Shown here piece after piece: positions 55,650 to 64,000 of a DNA stretch of 64,000 bases. The notes under the pieces were generated by a model that made no database searches, was not told the DNA's origin, and saw only the letters and a list, made by a program, of their open reading frames with translations. Location of the stretch: NCBI GenBank assembly GCA_963754645.1, contig CAVWGP010000011.1:1240001-1304000 (forward strand). Reading direction: 5' to 3'. Source of the DNA: CAVWGP01 sp963754645. Lineage in GTDB: Bacteria; Pseudomonadota; Alphaproteobacteria; Bin65. The translations under genes were made by a program, and so were the position numbers. The stretch's first letter is position 1, and every line of letters begins with the position of its first letter.

Positions 55650-57206
55650 TTAGGCGAAAGAACAATCCCACATGCGCGGAATGCGATAGGGCTTGTAGTT
55701 CTGCACATTGGCCCGCGTCGCCTGCACGATGCCGACATCGCCGCACTTGATCGAGATCGCCTGATCGTACATGCGCTGCTGGAAATTGCGCATCGCTGTC
55801 ACGCGGTCCTCGAGCTTGAGCGAGTTGGTGAGCTGCGCCTGTGCCTTCTCGATTTCCGGATCCTGGCCGAGCTGCACCGGGGCCGCGCCGGAGAAGAAGC
55901 CGACGACGCCATAGGGCCCCTCATAGGGCTCGATGCCGAGCATGAGGCACCAAAGGTTCCAGCCCTCCTTGCGCGTGCGCAGGGTCATCGCCGTCGGCCA
56001 ATCGACGATGTTGAGCTTGACCTTCAAGCCGATCCGGCCGAGCTGCTGGGCCGCGACTTCGCCCGTCGCCTTGTGGTTCGAGAAGCTCGAATCGGCGAGG
56101 ATGACGATCTCCTCGCCCTTGTAGCCGCCATCCTGCAGCAGCTTCTTGGCGCGCGCCGCGTCCTTCATGTTGTAGAGCTGCTTGCCGATATCGCCGGCGA
56201 AATGCGCCGTGCCCGGGTGCTGCCAGCCATGGGTGAGGCGGAACAGCCCGTCGGTCGAGATCGCCATGATCTCTTCCATGTCGAGCGCGGCCTGGATCGC
56301 GCGCCGCACCATGACGTTGTCGGTCGGCGGCACGACGTTGTTCATCATCAGCGTCTGGAACGCCCAGGGCATCATTTCGTAGGTGCGGATGTCCTTGTTG
56401 TCCTTGAGCCGGTTGGCGGCGGGAACGGCGAGGGCTTCGAGGAACTGCACTTCGCCCGCCTGTAGCGCGGCGGTGCGCGCGCCCGCCTCGGGCATGAAGC
56501 GGATCGTGATCGTGTCGAAATACGCCGTCTTCTTGCCGGCGAAGCCGTCGCGCTGCGTATACGCGGCGTTCTGCGAATAATTCGCGAAGCGCTTCAGCTT
56601 GACGTGGCTATCCGGTTTGTATTCGACGAACTCGTAGGGCCCGGTGCCGATCGGCGTGATCTTGTTCGCCTCCTTGGCGCATTCTTCCTCGGGCATGATG
56701 ACCGCCGGCGCGCGCGGGCTTGAGAGGCCTTCGATGAAGCCGGGGTAGACCGATTTCATCTTGCACACGACCGTGCTCTTGTCCGGCGTCTCGATCCGGT
56801 CGACCGGGCGCATGATGAAGGCGCTGCCGCCGATCTTGGCGTAGCGCTCGAGCGAAGCCTTGACGTCGGCCGAGCTCATTTCCTTGCCATTGTGGAAGCG
56901 CACGCCCTGGCGCAGCTTGAATGTGTAGGCGAGGCCGTCGGGCGCGATCTCGACGCCGGTGGCGAGATCGGGCTTGGGATTGGCCGCCTCGTCGCGCGCG
57001 AACAGGGTTTCCCACATGTGCAAATTGATGTTGCGCGACGCCTGCGCCGTCGTCGTCATGGCGTCGAGGGTCGGCGGCTGCGCCTGTTGCGCCATCACCG
57101 CGTCGCCGCCCTTCTTCTGCGCGAAGGCCGGCGGCGCCACATGGCTCAGCGCCGCGGCGCCGACGGTGGCGGACAAACCTCGATTGAACTGACGGCGTGA
57201 AAACAT
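55650..57206 (-). CDS. Oligopeptide-type ABC substrate-binding protein (SBP family 5)
   Basis: A 518-residue binding protein with a Tat-like leader (SRRQFNRGLSATVGAAALSH, Arg4-Arg5). The fold is shown by PDGLAYTFKLRQGVRFHNGK, ITPIGTGPYEFVEYKPDSHV and VMVRRAIQAALDMEEIMAIS. ATG at 57206 has a GGGAGGGA site. First gene of the Opp operon; a sigma-70-like promoter lies 55 bases upstream. Confidence 0.9.
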   Translation of the reverse strand: MFSRRQFNRGLSATVGAAALSHVAPPAFAQKKGGDAVMAQQAQPPTLDAMTTTAQASRNINLHMWETLFARDEAANPKPDLATGVEIAPDGLAYTFKLRQGVRFHNGKEMSSADVKASLERYAKIGGSAFIMRPVDRIETPDKSTVVCKMKSVYPGFIEGLSSPRAPAVIMPEEECAKEANKITPIGTGPYEFVEYKPDSHVKLKRFANYSQNAAYTQRDGFAGKKTAYFDTITIRFMPEAGARTAALQAGEVQFLEALAVPAANRLKDNKDIRTYEMMPWAFQTLMMNNVVPPTDNVMVRRAIQAALDMEEIMAISTDGLFRLTHGWQHPGTAHFAGDIGKQLYNMKDAARAKKLLQDGGYKGEEIVILADSSFSNHKATGEVAAQQLGRIGLKVKLNIVDWPTAMTLRTRKEGWNLWCLMLGIEPYEGPYGVVGFFSGAAPVQLGQDPEIEKAQAQLTNSLKLEDRVTAMRNFQQRMYDQAISIKCGDVGIVQATRANVQNYKPYRIPRMWDCSFA

Positions 57207-57260
57207 CGGTCCCTCCCTTATCCTGTTGTTGAAGCGCTTGTAGCGGATTTTGCCGCGCCG

Positions 57261-57288
57261 ATAATAGCCGATGGGCGCCGATTGACAA
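57261..57288 (-). promoter_or_regulatory. Sigma-70-like promoter for the Opp operon
   Basis: On the minus strand TTGTCA (57283-57288) and TATTAT (57261-57266) are separated by 16 bases, giving boxes close to the -35/-10 consensus. The position leaves a leader of roughly 50 bases before the binding-protein ATG. Not tested; spacing is one base short of ideal. Confidence 0.5.
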
Positions 57289-57336
57289 TCCGGGCCGGCG
57301 TTGCCAACCATTCGGCCGCCATCGGAGACCGAAGCA

Positions 57337-58354
57337 ATGTTCGACAATACCGCGCCGGCCGCAAGCCCGGTTATCCCCGAAATCGACTTCGACAAGGACG
57401 GCAAGCGCTTCGGCCGGCTGCGCGTGCCGCAATCGCGCAACGATTTCGGGCTGGGGCACGATCGCGATCCCGGTCGTGGTGGCGAAAAACGGCGCGGGAC
57501 CGACGATCCTGTTCACCGCCGGCAATCATGGCGACGAATACGAAGGCCAGGTGACGCTGCTGCGGCTGGCCAAGGAGCTCGATCCCAAACGAATAAGCGG
57601 CCGCGTCATCGTGATCCCGGCCATGCATTTCCCCGCGGCGGCGAACGGCACGCGGCTTTCGCCGATCGACGGCCGCGATTTCAACCGCAGCTTTCCCGGC
57701 AATCCGCGCGGCACCTTCGCCGAAGTGCTGGCGCATTATATCGACAGCCACTTGCTGCCGCTCTGCGATTACCAGATGGACCTGCATTCGGGCGGCCATT
57801 CGATGGATATTTTCCCGGCCACCGTCGCGCACCGTCTCGACGACCCGGCGATGCTGAATAAATCGCTGGCCATGGCCAATGCCTTCAACGCGCCGGTGAC
57901 CTTGGTGCTGAAGGAAGTCAATGCCGGGCCCACGCTGCTCGCCCAGGCCGAACGCCGCAACATCGTGGCCCTTTCTTCCGAGCTGGGCGGCGTGGCGCGG
58001 GTCAATATCGACAATGTCAAGATCACCGAGCGCGGCGTGCGCAACGTGCTGAAGCATGTCGGCATCCTCGCCGGCAAGCCGGAAGCGGCACCCTACGGGG
58101 CGTCGCGTCTGATGACCGTGCCGGACTTCCGCTGCTACGTCTTCCTGCCCGAAGCCGGCATTTTCGAGCCCGCCAACAGCGTCGGCGCCAAGGTCAAGGC
58201 CGGCAAGCCGGCGGGCTGGCTGCACTTCATCGACGATCCGCGCCGCCGTGCGATCGAGCTCAAATACAAGGCGTCGGGCATACTCTGGTGCACGCGCGGC
58301 GAGGGCCGCGCCCAGGCCGGCGACCCGGTTGCCGTGATCGCGCAAGACCTGTAA
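57337..58354 (+). CDS. Succinylglutamate desuccinylase/aspartoacylase-family (M14) protein, one frameshift
   Basis: Reconstructed at 338 residues. The zinc motif is AGNHGDEYEGQVTLLRLAKE, followed by IDGRDFNRSFPGNPRGT and YQMDLHSGGHSMDIFPA, giving His and substrate-binding Arg. Members remove acyl groups from N-acyl-amino acids. The frame shifts near 57445, equal to one extra T, between PQSRND and SGWGTIAIP. ATG at 57337. Divergent from the Opp operon and likely acting on related compounds. Confidence 0.83.
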
Positions 58355-58389
58355 ATGCACTTGTTCCGTCGCTAGATCGGGAGCCCACC

Positions 58390-59151
58390 ATGAGCGCCGT
58401 CATCCGCCAGTTGCAAAGTTCCGCCGCCGACGAGGCCGAATGGAAGCTCCGCGTCGACATGGCCGCCGTGTTCCGAATTTCGGCGCGGCTCGGCTGGAAC
58501 GAGCAGATCGGCAACCACAACAGCGTCATGATCCCGGGCGACAAGCCGCTCTTCCTCATCAACCCGCGCGGCTATTTGTTCCGCGAGCTGACCGCGAGTT
58601 CGCTCATCGTCTGCGATCTCGACGGCAAGGTTTTGCGCGGCACCGGCGAGCTGCGCAAGGTCGCGTTCCACATCCATGCGCGCATCCATCTCGGCAGCGC
58701 CAACGCGAAATGCGTCCTGCACGTCCATCCGCAATATCTCACGGCGCTGTCGATGATCGATCGCGGCCGTTTCGCGCTCTCGCATCACAACAATCTGCTG
58801 CTCAACGACCGCGTGGTTTACGACGATTGGGCCGAGGCGCCGGTTGCCGACAACGAGGAGGGCGACCGCATCGCGCGCCTGCTCGGCGACAAGACGATCA
58901 TGGTGATGAACAATCACGGCATCACCGTCGTCGGCCTCACCGTGCATGAGGCTTTCGACGAACTTTATGCCGCCGAGCGCACCTGCATGTACCAGATGAC
59001 GGCGATGCAAACCGGCATGCCCTTGAAGCAGCTGCCGGAGCACGCAAGGCGGCGTTACACCGGCCCGTGGGGCGACAAGGTCGATGCCCGCATGCACCTC
59101 GATGCCTGGCGCCGCATTCTCGACAAGGAAGAGCCCGACTACGCCACCTGA
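58390..59151 (+). CDS. Class II aldolase/adducin family protein
   Basis: A 253-residue class II aldolase-fold protein. It has WNEQIGNHNSVMIPGDKPLF, the zinc HVHPQYLTALSMI with HIHARIHLG before it, and VMNNHGITVVG. ATG at 58390 has a GGGAG site and follows the M14 gene by 35 bases, so co-transcription is likely. Its last 13 bases overlap the convergent thiolase. More similar to adducin-type members than the aldolase at 4432. Confidence 0.87.
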   Translation: MSAVIRQLQSSAADEAEWKLRVDMAAVFRISARLGWNEQIGNHNSVMIPGDKPLFLINPRGYLFRELTASSLIVCDLDGKVLRGTGELRKVAFHIHARIHLGSANAKCVLHVHPQYLTALSMIDRGRFALSHHNNLLLNDRVVYDDWAEAPVADNEEGDRIARLLGDKTIMVMNNHGITVVGLTVHEAFDELYAAERTCMYQMTAMQTGMPLKQLPEHARRRYTGPWGDKVDARMHLDAWRRILDKEEPDYAT

Positions 59152-60392
59152 GCGCGTTCGAGAATCGTCACCGTCGTCGCCGCTTCCTCGACGCCCCAAA
59201 ATCCGCCGCCGTTTTCGACCAGGCCGAGCCGCGCCTCCGCGACTTGCCGCGCGCCGGCTTCGTGGCGGAGTTGCGCGACGATTTCGTGCACCATCGCGGC
59301 ACCGGTCGCGCCGATGGGGTGGCCCTTGGAAACCAGCCCGCCCGATGTGTTAATCGGAATGCGGCCGCCCAGCGCCGTTTCGCCGCGCTCGACGCACCAG
59401 CCGCCTTGGCCGCGCTCGCAGAAACCGAGATTCTCGATCTGCAATAGCTCGGCGAACGAAGTGGCGTCGTGGACTTCGGCGACATCGATGTCGCCGGGCG
59501 CCACGCCGGCCTGCTCATAGGCCTTGAGCGCGGCGAGGCGCGAGGCGTGGCGGTCGTAGTCGTCGGGTGCGCGATCGCTGCTGCTGACCAAGACCGAGGC
59601 GCGCAGCTTGACCGCGCGCTTGGCGCCGAAGCGCTTGAGCGCGTCGCCGCTGCACAGCACAAGCGCCGCCGCGCCGTCGCTCATCGGCGCACACATGGCG
59701 CGGGTGAGCGGCCACACGATCGGCTTGTCGGCCAGCACTTCGTCCACGCTCATGTCCCGCCGGTATTGCGACAACGGGTTGAGCGTCGAGTGGCGATGAT
59801 TCTTCGCCGCCGCCGCCGCGATGTGGCGCGCCGTGGTGCCGAAGGCCTTCATGTGCTGGCGCGCGAAACCGGCATAGATATCCATAAAAAAGCTGCGCTC
59901 GGCGGGATCGGTGTCCTTGCTGCCCGCCGGCGGCGCCACGCCCGCGCCCAAGCTCGCCAGCCGCGCCAAGGTTTCGTCCATCAGGTGAACGTCGGTGCCG
60001 CCGATGAAGGCCTGGAACATTTCGCGCCGCTTGTCCGGGAAGAACATTTTTTCGGCGCCGGCGACGAGGGCGATATCGGCGAGGCCCGCCTTGAGCGACG
60101 CCGCCGCTTGGTTGAGCCCCGTCGTGGAGCTGGCGCAGGCATTCTCGACATTGACGATCGGGATGCCGGAAAATCCCATGGCGCGCAGCGCGCATTGGCC
60201 GCGAATCGTGTTCTGGCCTTCGAGCAGGCCCTGCCGCGTGTTCGAGAACCACGCCGCCTCGATATCGCGCTGGGCGGCGCCGGCATCGGCGAGCGCGGCG
60301 CCGACGGCGTCGCGGGTCAGATCCTTGACCGAGCGGTCCGGAAACTTGCCCAGCCGCGTCATGCCGATGCCGATGACGTAAACCTCGCGCAA
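59139..60392 (-). CDS. Thiolase-family protein (lipid-transfer type)
   Basis: A 417-residue thiolase-fold enzyme. Active-site Cys at about residue 86 (NVENACASSTTGLNQA), AEVHDATSFAELLQIENLGF and LVSKGHPIGATGAAM for the catalytic His. The start is TTG at 60392, supported by GGAG seven bases before it. It follows the asparaginase gene by 12 bases on the same strand. Likely splits a ketoacyl-CoA or performs a related aldol cleavage. Confidence 0.86.
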   Translation of the reverse strand: MREVYVIGIGMTRLGKFPDRSVKDLTRDAVGAALADAGAAQRDIEAAWFSNTRQGLLEGQNTIRGQCALRAMGFSGIPIVNVENACASSTTGLNQAAASLKAGLADIALVAGAEKMFFPDKRREMFQAFIGGTDVHLMDETLARLASLGAGVAPPAGSKDTDPAERSFFMDIYAGFARQHMKAFGTTARHIAAAAAKNHRHSTLNPLSQYRRDMSVDEVLADKPIVWPLTRAMCAPMSDGAAALVLCSGDALKRFGAKRAVKLRASVLVSSSDRAPDDYDRHASRLAALKAYEQAGVAPGDIDVAEVHDATSFAELLQIENLGFCERGQGGWCVERGETALGGRIPINTSGGLVSKGHPIGATGAAMVHEIVAQLRHEAGARQVAEARLGLVENGGGFWGVEEAATTVTILERAQVA

Positions 60393-60404
60393 TGTCGCTC
60401 TCCG

Positions 60405-61361
60405 CTATTCGGCCGGCGGCGGGGCTAGATCGTCGTAGATGCCGACCTGCCAAGCGCCGTCTTCGGCAACCGAGCCGCGATACATGCCTTCGGTGTTATA
60501 GGGCATGACGATGGCGCCGTCGCGATCTACCGCGACCAGGCCGGCGCCGGAACCGAAGCTCGGCAATTCGTTTTGCACCATCGATGTGGCCGCGAGTTCG
60601 AGGCTGTCGCCGCGATAGGCCATGCGCGCCGAGATCTCGTGCGCCAAGACCTTGCGGATGAAATATTCGCCCTTGCCTGTCGCTGAAACGGCGCAGGTCG
60701 CGTTGTTGGCATAGGTGCCGGCGCCGATGATTGGCGTGTCGCCGACGCGGCCCAGCTCCTTGTTGGTGTAGCCGCCGGTCGAGGTCGCCGCGGCGAGATT
60801 GCCGAACTTGTCCCGCGCGACCGCGCCGACGGTGCCGTGCTTGTGCGCCTCGCTCAGCTTCACGTCGGGCAAGGCGGCGCGCGTCATTTGCTTGACCTCG
60901 GCCAGCGCGCGCCGGCGCCATTCCGTGTCGAAATAGGATTGCGGCACCGGCGCGAGGCCGTTCCGCTCCGCGAAGCGGTCGGCGCCCTCGCCGGCGAGCA
61001 GCAGATGATCGCTCTTTTCCATGATCAGCCGCGCCGCCACGATCGGGTTGCGGATATGGCGCGCCGCCGCCACCGCGCCGGCGAGCAGCGTTTGCCCGTC
61101 CATGATCGAAGCGTCGAGTTCGTGCCCGCCGTCGGCGTTGAACACGGCGCCGTGGCCGGCGTTGAACAGCGGCGAGTCTTCCATCGCGACGACGGCGGCC
61201 TGAACCGCGTCGATCGCCTCGCCGCTGCGCGCGAGAACGGCTTGGCCGGCGCGCAGCGATTCGCGCAGGGCGCGGCGGAAATCGCGCTCCAAGTCGGGAG
61301 ACATTTCCCGGCGCGGCAGCACGCCGCAACCGCCATGGATGGCAAGGGCGAATTTGATCAT
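60405..61361 (-). CDS. Isoaspartyl peptidase/L-asparaginase (Ntn hydrolase)
   Basis: A 318-residue N-terminal-nucleophile hydrolase that cleaves itself. The nucleophile is Thr177 in HKHGTVGAVARDKFGNLAAA; the family HGGCGVL start and NAGHGAVFNADGGHELDASI are present. It would release aspartate from isoaspartyl dipeptides or ammonia from asparagine. ATG at 61361 overlaps the stop of the upstream ATPase, so it belongs to the second Opp operon. Confidence 0.92.
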   Translation of the reverse strand: MIKFALAIHGGCGVLPRREMSPDLERDFRRALRESLRAGQAVLARSGEAIDAVQAAVVAMEDSPLFNAGHGAVFNADGGHELDASIMDGQTLLAGAVAAARHIRNPIVAARLIMEKSDHLLLAGEGADRFAERNGLAPVPQSYFDTEWRRRALAEVKQMTRAALPDVKLSEAHKHGTVGAVARDKFGNLAAATSTGGYTNKELGRVGDTPIIGAGTYANNATCAVSATGKGEYFIRKVLAHEISARMAYRGDSLELAATSMVQNELPSFGSGAGLVAVDRDGAIVMPYNTEGMYRGSVAEDGAWQVGIYDDLAPPPAE

Positions 61362-62383
61362 GCGGCTTTTCCCGGTTGGTTTGCGGCGTGGGCCAGGTGG
61401 CAGGCAACTTCGGTCGCGGCATCGAGGCGCGCAAGGGCCGGCGCCTCGCCGCGGCAGCGCGCCACCGCGATCGGGCAGCGCGGATGAAAAGCGCAGCCCG
61501 GCGGCGGTGCCAGGGGCGAGGGCAGTTCGCCCACGATCGGCCGGAACGACGCGCGTCCGCCGCCGCCGCGCGCCAAGCGCGGCACGGCGTCGAGCAGCGC
61601 GCGCGTGTAAGGATGCTGGGGCGCGCGGAACACTCGCTCGGTCGGCCCCAGCTCGACGATGCGCCCGAGATACATGATGGCGATGCGGTCGCTGACGTGG
61701 CGCACGACGCCGAGATCGTGGCTGATGAACAGGCACGTCAGGCCCAGGCCGCGGCGCAGCTCGAGAAAAAGGTTGAGAATTTGCGCCTGGATCGAGACGT
61801 CGAGCGAGGCGACTGGCTCGTCGCAGATCAATACTTCCGGCTGCATGGCCAGGGCGCGCGCGATGGCGACGCGCTGGCGCTGCCCGCCCGAAAATTGATG
61901 CGGATAGCGCTCGGCGAAATCCGCGTCTAGGCCGACGCGGGCAAGCCATTGCGCCGCGTAGGATTTGCGGTCGCCGCCGGGGATCAAGCCGTGCGCGCGC
62001 GGCCCTTCGGAAATAATGTCGCCGATGCGAAGCCGGGGATTGAGCGAGGCGAACGGGTCTTGGAACACGGTTTGGATTTTCGTCGTGAGCTTCCGGCCGT
62101 TGGGGCCGGGCGCGGCGACCGGATTACCGCCGAGCCGGACTTGCCCCGCGCTCGGCGTCAGGATGCCGGCGGCGATGCGGCCGAGAGTCGTTTTGCCGCA
62201 ACCGGATTCGCCGACCAGGGCCACGGTCTCGTTTTTAACCACGGCGAGATCGACCCGGTCGACCGCGTGCACGGCGCGTTTCTCGATCTTGGCGCCCAGG
62301 CGAGCCGCGATGCGCTCGCTCAGCGTCACCCGCCGCGCGAAGCGCTTCGACACGCCGGACATTTCGAGCAGCGCGCCGCTCAT
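61358..62383 (-). CDS. Peptide-type ABC transporter ATPase OppF-like (second system)
   Basis: A 341-residue ATPase. It has GESGCGKTTLGRIAAGIL, FQDPFASLNPRLRIGDIISE, FSGGQRQRVAIARALAMQPE, CDEPVASLDVSIQAQIL and the tail PPGCAFHPRCPIAVARC. ATG at 62383 overlaps the upstream ATPase stop. Part of the second Opp-type transporter at the right end of the window. Confidence 0.92.
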   Translation of the reverse strand: MSGALLEMSGVSKRFARRVTLSERIAARLGAKIEKRAVHAVDRVDLAVVKNETVALVGESGCGKTTLGRIAAGILTPSAGQVRLGGNPVAAPGPNGRKLTTKIQTVFQDPFASLNPRLRIGDIISEGPRAHGLIPGGDRKSYAAQWLARVGLDADFAERYPHQFSGGQRQRVAIARALAMQPEVLICDEPVASLDVSIQAQILNLFLELRRGLGLTCLFISHDLGVVRHVSDRIAIMYLGRIVELGPTERVFRAPQHPYTRALLDAVPRLARGGGGRASFRPIVGELPSPLAPPPGCAFHPRCPIAVARCRGEAPALARLDAATEVACHLAHAANQPGKAA

Positions 62384-63354
62384 GCCGCCGCCTCGTGGGG
62401 GTGGACGCAGCGCACGCCGCGCGCATCGGTCCGCGCAACCATTTCGGGTGCCGCGGCGCAGGCGCTGCTGGCGCGCGTGCAGCGCGCGCGAAAGGCGCAG
62501 CCCGCCGGCAGGCGCAGCAGCGACGGCGTCTGCCCCGGAATTTGCGGCAGCGAACCGCCGGGCCGCGCATCGCCCGGCACCGAATCCAGCAACCCGCGCG
62601 TGTAAGGATGCAACGGCCGCGACAGCACCGCCTCGGCCGGCCCGCGCTCGACGATGCGGCCCGCATACATGACGCAGATTTCGTCGGCCAGCGCCGAGAT
62701 CACCGCGAGATCGTGGGTGATCCACAGCAAGGCGAGGCCGGAGTCGCGCGCCAGACGGCTGATCTCGTGCAGGATCTGGCTCTGGATCGAAACGTCGAGC
62801 GCCGTGGTCGGCTCGTCGGCGATGATGATATCGGGGCCGTGCAGCAGCGCGGTCGCGATCGCGACGCGCTGGCGCATGCCGCCGGAAAATTCATGCGGAT
62901 AGGCGTCGAGCCGCTCCTCGGGATGCGGAATGCCGACGCGGCCCAGCGTGTCGCGCGCCCGCGCCCGCGCTTCGGCCTCGCCGACCCGCTCATGGGCGCG
63001 CAGGGCGAGCGTCATTTGCGTCCCGATGCGGAGCACCGGATTGAGCGTCATCATCGGGTCTTGGAAAACCATGGCGACGCGCCGGCCGCGCATGCGCCGG
63101 AGTTCTTCCTGCTCCACGCCGACGAGTTCGCGGCCGTCGAGGCGGACCGAGCCGGCGACGATGCGGCCCGGCGGATCGATCAACCCGAGCACGGAAAAGC
63201 CGGTCACGGTCTTGCCCGATCCGGATTCGCCGACCAGGCCGAGTATGCGCCCGCGCTCCAGGGTGAAATCGACGCCGTCGACGGCCTTGACGACGCCGGC
63301 GCGCGTCAGAAAATGCGTCTTCAGTCCGCGCACCTCGAGCAAGGGCGCGCTCAT
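62380..63354 (-). CDS. Peptide-type ABC transporter ATPase OppD-like (second system)
   Basis: A 324-residue ATPase. Visible are GESGSGKTVTGFSVLGLI, FQDPMMTLNPVLRIGTQMTL, FSGGMRQRVAIATALLHGPD, IADEPTTALDVSIQSQIL and LPAGCAFRARCTRASSAC. ATG at 63354 overlaps the permease stop and its own stop overlaps the next ATPase. Forms the ATPase pair with it. Confidence 0.92.
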   Translation of the reverse strand: MSAPLLEVRGLKTHFLTRAGVVKAVDGVDFTLERGRILGLVGESGSGKTVTGFSVLGLIDPPGRIVAGSVRLDGRELVGVEQEELRRMRGRRVAMVFQDPMMTLNPVLRIGTQMTLALRAHERVGEAEARARARDTLGRVGIPHPEERLDAYPHEFSGGMRQRVAIATALLHGPDIIIADEPTTALDVSIQSQILHEISRLARDSGLALLWITHDLAVISALADEICVMYAGRIVERGPAEAVLSRPLHPYTRGLLDSVPGDARPGGSLPQIPGQTPSLLRLPAGCAFRARCTRASSACAAAPEMVARTDARGVRCVHPHEAAA

Positions 63355-64000
63355 CGCTTCAGTCTCGGATTGAACTGGTCGCGGATTTGATCGCCGACCA
63401 GATTGATCGCGACGATGAGGATCATGAGCGCGATGCCCGGATTGACGCTGATCCAATAGCGTCCGTTGATGAGATACTGCACGCCGTTCGAAATCAGCAT
63501 GCCGAGCGAGGGTTCGGTGATCGGCAGGCCGACGCCGAGGAAGGACAGCGTCGCCTCGAGCGAAATCGAGTTGGCGATCTGCACCGTGGCGACGACGATG
63601 AGCGGCGGCAGGCAATTGGGCAGCAGGTGGCGGAACACGATGCGCCAGCCCGGCAGCGGCGTCGCGCGCGCCGCCTCGATATAGTCCTTGCGCCGTTCGG
63701 CCGAGGCGGCGCCGTGCGCGGTGCGCGCGAAATAGGCGTATTGCGCCGCGGTCAGCGCCACGATGAGCTGGATGCGGCCGGGGCCCATCAGCGCCACGAG
63801 AATGAGCGCCAGCAAAATCGCCGGAAAGCTCAACTGCAAATCGATCACGCGCATGATGATCGTCTCGGTCAGGCCGCCGCGATAGGCGGCGACGATGCCG
63901 AGCGTGGCGCCGAGCAGGAGCGCGAAGGCGCCGGCGAATAGGCCCATCTGGATGCTGATGCGCAGGCCGTAGAGGATCGCGCTGAACAGGTCGCGGCCCT
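63351..64000 (-). CDS. Peptide-type ABC transporter permease OppC-like (partial)
   Basis: Only the C-terminal 216 residues are inside the window; the frame is open at the right edge (GRDLFSAILYGLRISIQMGL). The EAA loop reads YIEAARATPLPGWRIVFRHL and the end gives LVGDQIRDQFNPRLKR. The upstream permease and binding protein should lie beyond 64000. Confidence 0.9.
   Translation of the reverse strand, partial: GRDLFSAILYGLRISIQMGLFAGAFALLLGATLGIVAAYRGGLTETIIMRVIDLQLSFPAILLALILVALMGPGRIQLIVALTAAQYAYFARTAHGAASAERRKDYIEAARATPLPGWRIVFRHLLPNCLPPLIVVATVQIANSISLEATLSFLGVGLPITEPSLGMLISNGVQYLINGRYWISVNPGIALMILIVAINLVGDQIRDQFNPRLKR

Noticed and set aside
15370..57445. All frameshifts can be read as bases inserted exactly between codons, suggesting programmed frameshifting
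   Set aside because: The exact base cannot be fixed from protein similarity, and a skipped base can always be placed at a codon boundary, so the pattern is forced by the parsing. No shared slippery sequence was found.

Overview
The window is a GC-rich, densely packed bacterial segment, most likely from an alphaproteobacterium (Rhizobiales/Rhodospirillales-like; class fairly sure, lower ranks not). The reasons are the number of ABC and tripartite tricarboxylate transporters, the paired N-methylhydantoinase-type genes, Tat-like twin-arginine leaders on binding proteins, and REP hairpins of the GTCACCCCGGC type. No rRNA, tRNA, CRISPR array, phage or transposase gene was seen. The gene content is a catabolic/transport neighbourhood: six transport systems, each beside enzymes likely to act on its imported substrate.

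Layout. 1-3.6 kb: membrane-protein tail, cupin, and an NMT1/SsuA-type ABC transporter. 3.7-4.4 kb: toxin-antitoxin module (Phd/YefM-like antitoxin, PemK/MazF-like toxin) with a repeat operator. 4.4-6.6 kb: class II aldolase, luciferase-like oxidoreductase, small DUF4286-like protein. 6.6-7.6 kb: gene-poor island with an alternating repeat array, a dispersed inverted repeat and a decayed HigA antitoxin. 7.6-14.8 kb: glutathione transferase, MerR regulator, DcaP-like porin, TauD-type dioxygenase, LysR regulator, vanadium-haloperoxidase-like protein. 14.8-18.7 kb: first hyuBA pair. 19-26.4 kb: dipeptide-type ABC operon (binding protein, two permeases, two ATPases) ending in an M28 peptidase. 26.6-32.1 kb: quinone-reductase-like protein, M20 peptidase, tctCBA. 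32.2-38.2 kb: second hyuBA pair, aldo-keto reductase, SDR. 38.4-47.1 kb: epimerase, MetE-C-like protein, livHMGF, acyl-CoA synthetase and a Liv binding protein, all on +. 47.4-57.2 kb: a long minus-strand operon, oppABCDF, two PLP dehydratases, a second Liv-type binding protein and a thiolase. 57.3-59.2 kb: M14-type deacylase and a class II aldolase. 59.1-64 kb: a second Opp-type transporter (cut by the edge) with an isoaspartyl-peptidase/asparaginase and a thiolase.

The main oddity is sequence quality or gene decay. Fourteen otherwise well-conserved genes carry about 42 frameshifts, nearly all equivalent to one extra base and concentrated at 15.4-26.6 and 32.5-37.7 kb, while intervening genes are intact. 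The bias toward +1 insertions makes assembly or sequencing error the likeliest cause, so these genes are annotated over their full reconstructed extents. Besides ordinary genes, the window holds several repeat families: the alternating 33-bp array at 6.7-7.05 kb, two CACAGAG/CACGGAG inverted repeats, two BIME-like loci at 37.2 and 47.2 kb, a GTAGGGGCGCG doublet at 18.9 kb, and a 45-bp exact copy of a piece of the dioxygenase gene upstream of the porin.
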